Below, piece after piece: positions 7,078 to 12,747 of a stretch of DNA of 12,747 nt. A program made the translations under genes and the position numbers. The first letter of the stretch is position 1; the number at the start of each line of letters is the position of its first letter. The notes beneath the pieces are model-generated. The model was not told where the DNA came from and made no database searches. It worked only from the letters and a program-made list of their open reading frames with translations. This DNA is from Gemmatimonadota bacterium (GTDB lineage Bacteria > Gemmatimonadota > Gemmatimonadetes > Palauibacterales > Palauibacteraceae). The stretch spans positions 1-12,747 of the forward strand of contig JABDQB010000160.1 of the NCBI GenBank assembly GCA_013042495.1, written 5' to 3'.

Positions 7078-7106
7078 GAGAGGGGGACGCCAGGCGCCCC
7101 CCTCTC
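7078..7106. terminator. Hairpin between convergent genes
   Basis: GAGAGGGGG (7078-7086) pairs with CCCCCTCTC (7098-7106). The stem continues past one A/C mismatch with CG/CG pairs around a small loop. It begins 5 bases after the stop of the alpha/beta hydrolase gene and ends 21 bases before the stop of the convergent small gene. There is no U-tract, but position and strength suggest a terminator serving both strands. Confidence 0.6.
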
Positions 7107-7127
7107 ATCCGACTGCCTCACGAACCA

Positions 7128-7520
7128 TCAGTTGGCGGGCCGGTGTACCCGATCCCGCCGCCGGGCGTTGTCCTGCACCCGGGACCCCGTCGTCCGGTCC
7201 CGGACCTGACTTCCCCGACTGTCTCGACTTCCACGCGCTCCGAGCCCGTCCCTGTTTCCTGCTGCCCCCTCGCGGGTGGCACGGGACCTCGCCCGCGTGC
7301 CGGGAGCCGTCCCGTCTCGTCTTACTCGATTCTCCGCACGTGCCCGGGCCTCGGCCCGCTGACCGGGCTGATGCACCCGAATCCTGTCCTGGCGCTGCGA
7401 TCGGACTTCCCGAGTCGGACGATCCGCCGAGTTCGCGGGGTTTTCCTGCGCGCGCAGCGGCGTGGCAACCGCGAGTGCCAGCAGGAAGCTCGCGCCCAGC
7501 CATCTCAATCGAATCGGCAT
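7128..7520 (-). CDS. Small secreted arginine-rich protein, unknown function
   Basis: A 130-residue protein with a clear Sec signal peptide: MPIRLRW, a hydrophobic core at about 8-20, and probable cleavage near LRA|QE at residue 24. The mature chain, roughly 106 residues, holds about 28 arginines, no lysine and no cysteine, with Asp, Gly, Ser and Ala between them. It looks disordered and strongly basic. It has no recognised domain. The ATG at 7520 has GGGAG 8 bases upstream; a GTG at 7535 lies in that SD. The gene faces the alpha/beta hydrolase gene and ends just before their shared hairpin, and diverges from the DUF4397 gene. Open frames occur on other strands here, as expected at this GC content, but the signal peptide, SD and fit to the terminator favour this one. 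A nucleic-acid- or polyanion-binding envelope protein is possible, but unproven. Confidence 0.6.
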   Translation of the reverse strand: MPIRLRWLGASFLLALAVATPLRAQENPANSADRPTREVRSQRQDRIRVHQPGQRAEARARAENRVRRDGTAPGTRARSRATREGAAGNRDGLGARGSRDSRGSQVRDRTTGSRVQDNARRRDRVHRPAN

Positions 7521-7546
7521 CTTCGTCTCTCCCACCTCGCATCCCT

Positions 7547-7565
7547 GGTCCGGGCGCTCCGGACC
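7547..7565 (-). other. Inverted repeat in the leader of the arginine-rich protein gene
   Basis: GGTCCGG (7547-7553) and CCGGACC (7559-7565) form perfect 7-base arms with a 5-base loop, 26 bases upstream of the ATG at 7520. If transcribed, it would fold in the 5' leader just ahead of the ribosome site. It could be an operator or a leader hairpin. The rest of 7521-7670 shows nothing I can name. Confidence 0.35.
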
Positions 7566-7675
7566 TCCAGGACTATGACGACCGGCGGCGTGGAAAGGTC
7601 ACTTCCCGACGAATCCGCCCCGCGGGCCTTGCGAGCCCCGTCCATGCCGTGTCCCACCCTAAAGTAGACAAAAGC

Positions 7676-7704
7676 TTGACATATGTATCGCACCCCTGTA
7701 CACT
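7676..7704 (+). promoter_or_regulatory. Sigma70-type promoter of the DUF4397 lipoprotein gene
   Basis: TTGACA (7676-7681) is a perfect -35 hexamer. It is followed by exactly 17 bases and TACACT (7699-7704), a 4/6 match to the -10 consensus. Transcription would start near 7711, leaving a leader of about 70 bases with GGGAGGA (7771-7777) before the ATG at 7781. The surrounding AT-rich patch contrasts with the GC-rich flanks. This is the clearest promoter in the window. Confidence 0.75.
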
Positions 7705-7723
7705 GTTGGACAACAGTTGGACA
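7697..7723 (+). promoter_or_regulatory. Operator-like repeat cluster over the -10 and start site
   Basis: Three TGNACA hexamers lie in the same direction at one helical turn: TGTACA (7697-7702), TGGACA (7707-7712) and TGGACA (7718-7723), spaced 10 and 11 bases. The last two are part of an exact direct repeat GTTGGACA (7705-7712, 7716-7723). In addition ACTGTTG (7702-7708) and CAACAGT (7711-7717) form a perfect palindrome around GA. The cluster overlaps the -10 and the expected transcript start, where a bound repressor would block RNA polymerase. Which regulator binds is unknown. Confidence 0.5.
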
Positions 7724-7744
7724 CGGGCCCAAGGTCACCGTGTC
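7720..7744 (+). other. Leader hairpin upstream of the DUF4397 gene
   Basis: GACACGG (7720-7726) and CCGTGTC (7738-7744) are perfect 7-base arms around an 11-base loop. It would form within the first 35 bases of the transcript from the 7676-7704 promoter and could protect the 5' end. No ligand-binding riboswitch structure is recognised. Confidence 0.35.
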
Positions 7745-7780
7745 TCTTGAAACGCATAGTTACCGACGCAGGGAGGATTC

Positions 7781-9868
7781 ATGAGGGTGTTCAACCGGTT
7801 GCTCTCGCTGACGGCCGTGCTCGCGTTGAGCCTCGGAGCCGCAGCTTGCAGCGATGATGACGACAATGGAACGAATCCGACGGAGCAGACCGCGCAGCTG
7901 CGGGCGATTCACTCTTCGCCGGATGCGGGTGCCGTCGATATTTATGTAGAAAGCGTGGGAATCGTCGCGGCAAATGTTGCGTACGGCGATGCGACGCCAT
8001 TCCTGACCGTGACGGCGGGCACGTACAACGTGCAGCTCCGCCCGGCAGGCGCGGATTCGTCCACGGATCCGATCTACGAGACGGGCAACGTGACGCTGGC
8101 GGCCAACACGGTTCTGACCGCGGTCGCGGCCGGCCTGTTCAACTCGCAGGATCCCGCGGACAACTTCCGCATCATTCCGCTCTTCGAGAGCTTCGCGACG
8201 CCCGGGGCGGGCAATGCGATCGTGCGCATCCTGCACGCGGGTGCGGATGCTCCGACCGTCGACCTGGATGTGGGCAACGATGGTTCTTCCGAGATCATGG
8301 ACCTGGCGCGGTTCGCGGACACGGGCGCGGCTGGCGTGGATCTTCCCGGCGGCAGCCCCATCACGATTGGCGTGGTGGCGGGCGGCGCAACCGTTACGTC
8401 GTTCACGACTCCGGCACTCGCCGCCGGCACGGAGTACATCATCATCGCGACGGGTCTCCTGGCGCAGGCCGATATCATGGCCGAGGACGCCTTCAAGCTG
8501 CTGGCTGTGGATGAGGACGGAGCGATAGGCTTCATCCCGCAGAACGATCCTGAAGCCGGAACCGCCATGCTTCGTGCGGTACACGCCTCTCCGGACGCGC
8601 CGGCCGTGGACGTGTACGCCGAGGGCATTTCCGTTCCGCTGTTCAGCGCGCTTGGTTATGGCGACGCGTCCTTGTACGCCGACATTCCGGCGGGCACGTA
8701 CAACATTCAGTTGCGCGCCCACCCTTCGACCGAGGCCGATCCGGTCGCCTTCGAGGCGGGTCCGATCGTCGTGGAGGCGGATCAGAAGATCACGGCCGTG
8801 GCGTCCGGTTTTCTCGCGTCGATGGATGACGCGGACAAGTTCCGGATTCTGCCGCTCGTGGAGGACTTCGGCAGCCCGCAGTCCGCTCTCGTGCGGATCG
8901 TACACGCCGGTCCGGATGCGCCGACCGTCGACATCGACGTGGGCGATGACGGCACCTCAGAAGTGACGGGCCTCGAGCGGTTCGCGGACACGGGCGCCGC
9001 AGGCATCGCGCTTCCGAGCGGCGAGGCGTTGCAGATCGGTATCGTCGTCACGGGCGGCGAGCGGGTCACGGGCTTCACCACTCCACAGCTTCCGGACGGC
9101 GAGGAGATCTTCGTGATCGCCACCGGCAGCCTGGCGGCCGATGCGCTGAACCGGTTCGAGCTCCTGGCAGTGGCCAGCACCGGATCGCTCGGCTTCATCT
9201 CTCAGAACCCGGTGGTTTACGCGCTGCATGGCGGACCGGATGCCCCGGCGGTGGATATCTATGCCGGTGAGACCCTGCTCGTGGAGAACATCGCGTTCGG
9301 TGAGCTGAGCGGCACCGTGCAGGTTCCGCCGGGCACCTACACGCTCGACTTCTACGTCACCGGAACGGGCACCGGTAGCCCGACCGCGAGCTTCGACACG
9401 CCGGATCTGATGGCGGGCGGCTCGTATCTGGCCGTCGCGGCCGGCGAGCTCGTTCAAGAGGGCACCGAGGAAGCGTTCACGCTGCTCGCCTTCGAGGAGC
9501 TGTTCCTTCCGACTGAGATGGCGCGGGTGAGAGCCATCCACGCGTCCGGCGACGCTCCGGCCGTCGACATCGGCACCGTAGCTGGCGGCGAGATCGACCA
9601 GGTTCTGTTCGCAAACGTCTCGTTCGGCCAGGCGTCGGATGACACCGGCCTCGAGGTTCCGGTTGGCGACCTGACGATCGGTGTGGCGCCGACAACCAGC
9701 ACCACGCCTGTCGCCACGTTCGACATCACCACTTCCGCCGGCCTGCAGACGTTTGCGGTCGCCGCGGGAGCTCTCGCGCCGGACGGTGAAGAGGAGGCCT
9801 TCCGGCTGATCCTCGTGGTCGTCAGTGCGAACCCGTGGATCGGCGCCGAGGTGCTGCCGAATCTCTAA
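7781..9868 (+). CDS. DUF4397 lipoprotein with six repeat domains
   Basis: A 695-residue surface or periplasmic lipoprotein. The signal peptide ends in LGAAAC with lipidated Cys23, followed by an acidic linker, SDDDDNG. The rest is six beta-rich DUF4397 units. Each begins with a motif of the type (L/V)RAxHxSPDAPAVDIY: about residues 39-136, 147-245, 263-362, 369-466, 478-572 and 582-682. Units 1, 3 and 5 share a PAGTYNxQLR-like segment; units 2 and 4 share HAGxDAPTVDxDVG and RFADTGAAG; unit 6 is a divergent version. The arrangement is therefore a two-domain pair repeated three times. No catalytic motif is visible and the role of the family is unknown; adhesion or a structural envelope role is a guess. 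The mature chain is strongly acidic. SD GGGAGGA and a strong promoter precede it, a strong hairpin follows, so it is a single-gene unit, probably well expressed and controlled by the operator at 7697-7723. Confidence 0.93.
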   Translation: MRVFNRLLSLTAVLALSLGAAACSDDDDNGTNPTEQTAQLRAIHSSPDAGAVDIYVESVGIVAANVAYGDATPFLTVTAGTYNVQLRPAGADSSTDPIYETGNVTLAANTVLTAVAAGLFNSQDPADNFRIIPLFESFATPGAGNAIVRILHAGADAPTVDLDVGNDGSSEIMDLARFADTGAAGVDLPGGSPITIGVVAGGATVTSFTTPALAAGTEYIIIATGLLAQADIMAEDAFKLLAVDEDGAIGFIPQNDPEAGTAMLRAVHASPDAPAVDVYAEGISVPLFSALGYGDASLYADIPAGTYNIQLRAHPSTEADPVAFEAGPIVVEADQKITAVASGFLASMDDADKFRILPLVEDFGSPQSALVRIVHAGPDAPTVDIDVGDDGTSEVTGLERFADTGAAGIALPSGEALQIGIVVTGGERVTGFTTPQLPDGEEIFVIATGSLAADALNRFELLAVASTGSLGFISQNPVVYALHGGPDAPAVDIYAGETLLVENIAFGELSGTVQVPPGTYTLDFYVTGTGTGSPTASFDTPDLMAGGSYLAVAAGELVQEGTEEAFTLLAFEELFLPTEMARVRAIHASGDAPAVDIGTVAGGEIDQVLFANVSFGQASDDTGLEVPVGDLTIGVAPTTSTTPVATFDITTSAGLQTFAVAAGALAPDGEEEAFRLILVVVSANPWIGAEVLPNL
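7895..9826 (+). repeat. Three tandem copies of a two-domain DUF4397 pair
   Basis: Copies span about 7895-8515, 8567-9178 and 9212-9826. The first two are alike at DNA level: an identical 21-base stretch occurs at 8308-8328 and 8977-8997, exactly 669 bases (223 codons) apart, and the GGCGGGCACGTACAAC segment recurs near 8014 and 8690. The third copy is shorter and more divergent. This suggests an old pair that was duplicated, with copies one and two separated most recently or homogenised. Confidence 0.75.
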
Positions 9869-9922
9869 CTCTGACGGAGGCCCTACGGTGTGTCCGGTAC
9901 AGCCTCAACCGGCGCACCTGAC

Positions 9923-9956
9923 CCCGGGCGGTCGCGCAGTCCCGCGGCCGTCCGGG
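9923..9956 (+). terminator. Strong terminator hairpin after the DUF4397 gene
   Basis: Fourteen consecutive pairs form between 9923-9936 and 9943-9956 (CCCGGGCGGTCGCG with CGCGGCCGTCCGGG, two of them G-U) around the 6-base loop CAGTCC. A pyrimidine-rich run, TCCTCCCTTTCC, follows. It lies 54 bases after the stop and 114 bases before the next start. It ends the DUF4397 transcript and isolates the phosphodiesterase gene. The rest of 9869-10070 shows no clear promoter. Confidence 0.75.
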
Positions 9957-10070
9957 TCCTCCCTTTCCAACTTCTCTCGTCGCTGTGTTCGGGCCTTCCA
10001 GGTTCCCCTTCGAGTGTCCCCGATTTAGCTTGACCGCCCTCATATCCGATAACTCGGCCGAAAGGCGGCG

Positions 10071-11954
10071 ATGACACGGTTGGCGATCGAACACGGCAGG
10101 CTGACCCTTCGGGACTTCCGTCGTACGTGGCCGCAACTGTTCCTGGTTACTCTCGTCACGCGGATCGCAGTCACACTGGTGATGCTGCCGGGACTGGCCC
10201 TGCTCTTACGGTTCTTCATCAGCCGGCACGGCCGGACCGTTCTGAGCGACCAGGAGATCCTCTTCTTCTTCTTCACCCCCAGGGGAGTGGTAGCTCTCGT
10301 GCTCGTAGGCGGGATCTGGATCGGGATCTCCTTGATCGAGCAGGCCGGACTCATGGTCGTGGGATTCGGGGCCGCAGAGGACAGGCGGGTTACGTGGTTC
10401 GGAGCCCTCAAGTACGTGTTTCGGGAGTTGCCGCGGATCCTGCGTCTCGGATCGCACCTGCTGGTGAGAGCCACCCTCCTGGTGGGGCCTATTGCTGCCC
10501 TTATCGGTGGTGTCTACTGGACCTTCCTCCGGCAATACGACATCAACTACTACCTGGCCAACACCCCGCCCGAGTTCATGTGGGCTGCCGGGGTCACCGG
10601 CATCCTTATAGCCGGACTCGCGGTGCTGCTGGCGAGCAAGGTCGCCGGCTGGGTGCTGGCGCTGCCGGCAGTGTTGTTCGAAGACCTCGGGCCGCGGGAG
10701 GCCATACGCGATTCGCTGGCGGATTCGACAGGTCACCGGTGGAACCTCTTCGGTTGGATCGTGGCGTGGCTGCTGGCCGGGGCGCTCGCGTCCACGGCCC
10801 TCACCTGGACCATCGGTCTGCTGGGCCGGCTGATCGTGCCGGTGAGCGGTGACACGCTGACGGCTGTGTCGCTCACGATGGGTGCGATCGGTGTCCTGAG
10901 CCTCGTCACCAATGCCATTCTTTCTTTCCTGTCCGCATCGTTCTTCGCGCTGCTGTTCGTGCGCCTGTATCGCGATTTCTCGGGCCCCGGAGCTCTCGCT
11001 CGGGATCTGGCGGAGCCAGGCTCGCTTGGGGATCGTCCTGCGATCCGGATTCCGCGAAAAGGGCTCTTGTTGGGCGGGGCCCTGGCGGTGCTGGCGTCCG
11101 TCGTGGCCGCCGCCCTGCTCGCCCGCTCGGTCCGCCTCGAGGATGACACCCTGATCATCGCCCATCGCGGCGCGGCCCTGCACGCGCCGGAGAACACCCT
11201 GGCGTCGGTCCTGAGGGCGATCGAGGACTCCGCCGACTATATCGAGATCGACGTCCAGGAAACGGCGGACGGAGACGTGGTGGTCTTTCACGACAGTGAC
11301 TTCATGAAGACCGCTCGCAACCCCCTGACGATCTGGAACGCCAGTGGGGCCGACATCGACCGGATCGACGTTGGCAGCTGGTTCGATCCCGCCTACGCGA
11401 CCGAGCGCGTGCCGACCCTGGAGGAAGTGCTTCTCACGGCCAGGGGCCGGGCCCGCGTCAACATCGAGCTCAAGTACTACGGTCACGACGAGGAGCTGGA
11501 ACGTCGGGTCATCGACATCGTCGAGCGGGCGGGAATGGTCGACCAGGTCGTCCTCATGTCGCTCAAGTACGACAAGATCCTAAAGACTCGCTCCCTGCGC
11601 CCGGACTGGACGTACGGTCTCCTCACAACCGTGAGCCTCGGAGATCCCAGGAAGCTGAACGTCGAGTTCCTGGCGGTGAATGCCACCACCGCGACTCGTG
11701 GATTCGTCCGACGCGCCCATCGAAACGGGCTGGACGTGTACGTGTGGACGGTCAACGATCCGTACCTCATGTCCGCGATGATGAGCCGAAACGTGGATGG
11801 GATCATCACCGATGACCCGGGCCTGGCGCGTGACGTCCTCGAAATCCGGTCCCGGATGGATCCGGTGCAGCGCCTGCTGGTCGGAATCGGCACCGAGATC
11901 GGCGTGTTCAGCATGCCGGAGGAGGAGCAGGTCACGGACGAAGCCGACGCTTAG
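10071..11954 (+). CDS. Membrane-anchored glycerophosphodiester phosphodiesterase
   Basis: A 627-residue, two-part enzyme. Residues 1-352 form a membrane domain with about six or seven hydrophobic segments (near 22-50, 72-98, 125-150, 168-200, 225-255, 263-300, 330-352), resembling the membrane domain found ahead of some bacterial GDPD enzymes. Residues 360-595 are a GDPD TIM barrel: HRG (365-367) and PENT (373-376), EIDV (Glu392, Asp394), VVFHD (His407), IELK (Glu466) and VWTVND (558-563). All metal and catalytic positions of the family are present. It hydrolyses glycerophosphodiesters to glycerol-3-phosphate and an alcohol; the anchor suggests lipid head groups or envelope polymers as substrates. 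ATG at 10071 has AAAGG 5 bases upstream. A short acidic tail (616-627) ends the protein. It stands alone between a terminator and the barrel gene, with no promoter I can name confidently. Confidence 0.93.
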   Translation: MTRLAIEHGRLTLRDFRRTWPQLFLVTLVTRIAVTLVMLPGLALLLRFFISRHGRTVLSDQEILFFFFTPRGVVALVLVGGIWIGISLIEQAGLMVVGFGAAEDRRVTWFGALKYVFRELPRILRLGSHLLVRATLLVGPIAALIGGVYWTFLRQYDINYYLANTPPEFMWAAGVTGILIAGLAVLLASKVAGWVLALPAVLFEDLGPREAIRDSLADSTGHRWNLFGWIVAWLLAGALASTALTWTIGLLGRLIVPVSGDTLTAVSLTMGAIGVLSLVTNAILSFLSASFFALLFVRLYRDFSGPGALARDLAEPGSLGDRPAIRIPRKGLLLGGALAVLASVVAAALLARSVRLEDDTLIIAHRGAALHAPENTLASVLRAIEDSADYIEIDVQETADGDVVVFHDSDFMKTARNPLTIWNASGADIDRIDVGSWFDPAYATERVPTLEEVLLTARGRARVNIELKYYGHDEELERRVIDIVERAGMVDQVVLMSLKYDKILKTRSLRPDWTYGLLTTVSLGDPRKLNVEFLAVNATTATRGFVRRAHRNGLDVYVWTVNDPYLMSAMMSRNVDGIITDDPGLARDVLEIRSRMDPVQRLLVGIGTEIGVFSMPEEEQVTDEADA

Positions 11955-12070
11955 CGGAGCCGTTGACCGCACCCGGCCCAGACGACATCGTATCTAGCCG
12001 TCACACGTTGGATTCACCCACACTCAATCACCGCATTCAAATGTACGCGCAAACCCATAGGGGGCTCATC

Positions 12071-12747
12071 GTGACCACATCCCGATGGCTGAGACGAGGC
12101 CTTGCCGGCCTGGTCGTCTCGGCGACCGTCATGCTGTTTTCCGCCCACCCGCTCGACGCCCAGATCAAGGACGGCACGGGCGGCCTGGAGATCAACGCTT
12201 TCTATGGCATGCTCAACGGGCTGGGCGACACCGAGTTCGAGAACGACCCCGTGCCGTGGAGGCTGGACAACGACCCGTATTTCGGGGGCCGCCTCGGGTA
12301 CGTATTCGACATCGGGCTCGGAATCGAGGGCTTCTTCGGGTACGTCGACTCGAAGCTCATCGGGACGTCGCTGGATGGAACGAAGGCGAAGGTGATGAAC
12401 TACGGCGGCGACATCACCTACAACTTCAACATCGCGCGTTCCATACAACTGGCGATCCTCGGCGGCGCGGGCCAGCAGAGTTTCGATCTCGACATCGATG
12501 GCCTGGACACCGAATCGGCGCTGACGTGGAACTACGGCGCGGCGCTGAAGCTTTACCCGACGAGGTGGCTCGGCTTCCGGTTCGACTGGCGGAACTACCA
12601 CTCGCCGGACGGACTCAAGGACACGCGGGCGTTTCTCAACCCGGTTGGAGCCGACCTTCCCCAGAAGTCGCTCAACAGCACCGAGTGGACGGCAGGCCTG
12701 TCGTTCTTCCTGTGGGGCCCGAAGGACTCGGACGGCGACGGGGTCGA
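12071..12747 (+). CDS. Outer-membrane beta-barrel protein, probably OmpA-like, cut by window edge
   Basis: The first 225 residues are visible. A signal peptide (1-30, cleavage near LDA|QI) is followed by alternating hydrophobic/aromatic strands typical of an eight-stranded barrel: for example GLEINAFYGML, FGGRLGYVFDIGLGIEGFFGYV, and LGFRFDWRNYH. The last visible residues are WGPKDSDGDGV, the start of a DxDGDG calcium-type linker that usually joins such barrels to a peptidoglycan-binding OmpA domain, which would lie beyond the edge. I chose GTG at 12071 because AGGGGG lies 6 bases upstream. An in-frame ATG at 12041 has no SD and would place 10 polar residues before the signal. The gap 11955-12070 shows no convincing promoter or terminator. 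Confidence 0.82.
   Translation, partial: MTTSRWLRRGLAGLVVSATVMLFSAHPLDAQIKDGTGGLEINAFYGMLNGLGDTEFENDPVPWRLDNDPYFGGRLGYVFDIGLGIEGFFGYVDSKLIGTSLDGTKAKVMNYGGDITYNFNIARSIQLAILGGAGQQSFDLDIDGLDTESALTWNYGAALKLYPTRWLGFRFDWRNYHSPDGLKDTRAFLNPVGADLPQKSLNSTEWTAGLSFFLWGPKDSDGDGV

Noticed and set aside
6771..7667. A 298-codon plus-strand frame running from the hydrolase gene into the intergenic region
   Set aside because: Out of frame with the hydrolase, crosses the hairpin at 7078-7106, and its translation is low-complexity with no motif.
7760..8905. A long minus-strand open frame (381 codons) across the DUF4397 gene
   Set aside because: Antisense to an obvious lipoprotein gene. Its translation is His/Arg-rich without any domain, a common effect of GC-rich codon bias.
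10206..11486. A 426-codon minus-strand open frame inside the phosphodiesterase gene
   Set aside because: Fully antisense to a complete GDPD with all motifs. The product is Gln/Arg/Pro-rich with no recognisable fold.
11960..12000. TTGACC followed by TATCTA as a promoter for the barrel protein
   Set aside because: The spacer is about 22 bases, too long for a sigma70 promoter.

Overview
This is a GC-rich bacterial window with cell-envelope features of a diderm: two lipoproteins, several Sec signal peptides, and a beta-barrel protein that runs into an OmpA-type linker. The style (DUF4397 and DUF1579 proteins, ECF sigma factors, a barrel followed by a DxDGDG linker, frequent GTG/TTG starts) reminds me of Gemmatimonadota or a similar environmental phylum. 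No rRNA or marker gene is present, so this is a guess. I see no tRNA, rRNA, CRISPR array, transposase or phage gene. It reads as ordinary chromosome.

Layout. (1) 1-1798, minus strand: a lipoprotein with a long helical region and a C-terminal membrane anchor, followed by an ECF sigma factor cut by the left edge. (2) 1948-2484, plus: a secreted DUF1579 protein, which converges on the next operon with only 3 bp between stop codons. (3) 5429-2488, minus: a compact three-gene operon of an ornithine cyclodeaminase/mu-crystallin family reductase, a proline-racemase-fold enzyme carrying the Cys/Thr active-site pair of trans-3-hydroxy-L-proline dehydratases, and an arginase/agmatinase-family hydrolase. 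The first two form a plausible two-step route: trans-3-hydroxy-L-proline to delta1-pyrroline-2-carboxylate to L-proline. The role of the hydrolase is open. (4) 5478-7072, plus: a calcineurin-type phosphoesterase and an alpha/beta hydrolase joined by an ATGA overlap. They diverge from the operon across 48 bp that contain one nearly symmetric -10 sequence usable on both strands.

(5) 7128-7520, minus: a small secreted arginine-rich protein, separated from the hydrolase by a hairpin. (6) 7676-9956, plus: a near-consensus sigma70 promoter with an operator-like repeat cluster, a six-domain DUF4397 lipoprotein built as three copies of a two-domain pair, and a strong terminator hairpin. (7) 10071-11954, plus: a membrane-anchored glycerophosphodiester phosphodiesterase. 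(8) 12071 to the right edge, plus: an outer-membrane barrel protein, truncated.

The most notable items are the hydroxyproline-type operon with its unexplained ureohydrolase, the shared divergent -10, the repeat-bearing operator in front of the DUF4397 gene, and the hairpin spanning two opposing stop codons. I found nothing that clearly amounts to a wholly new defence or mobile system.
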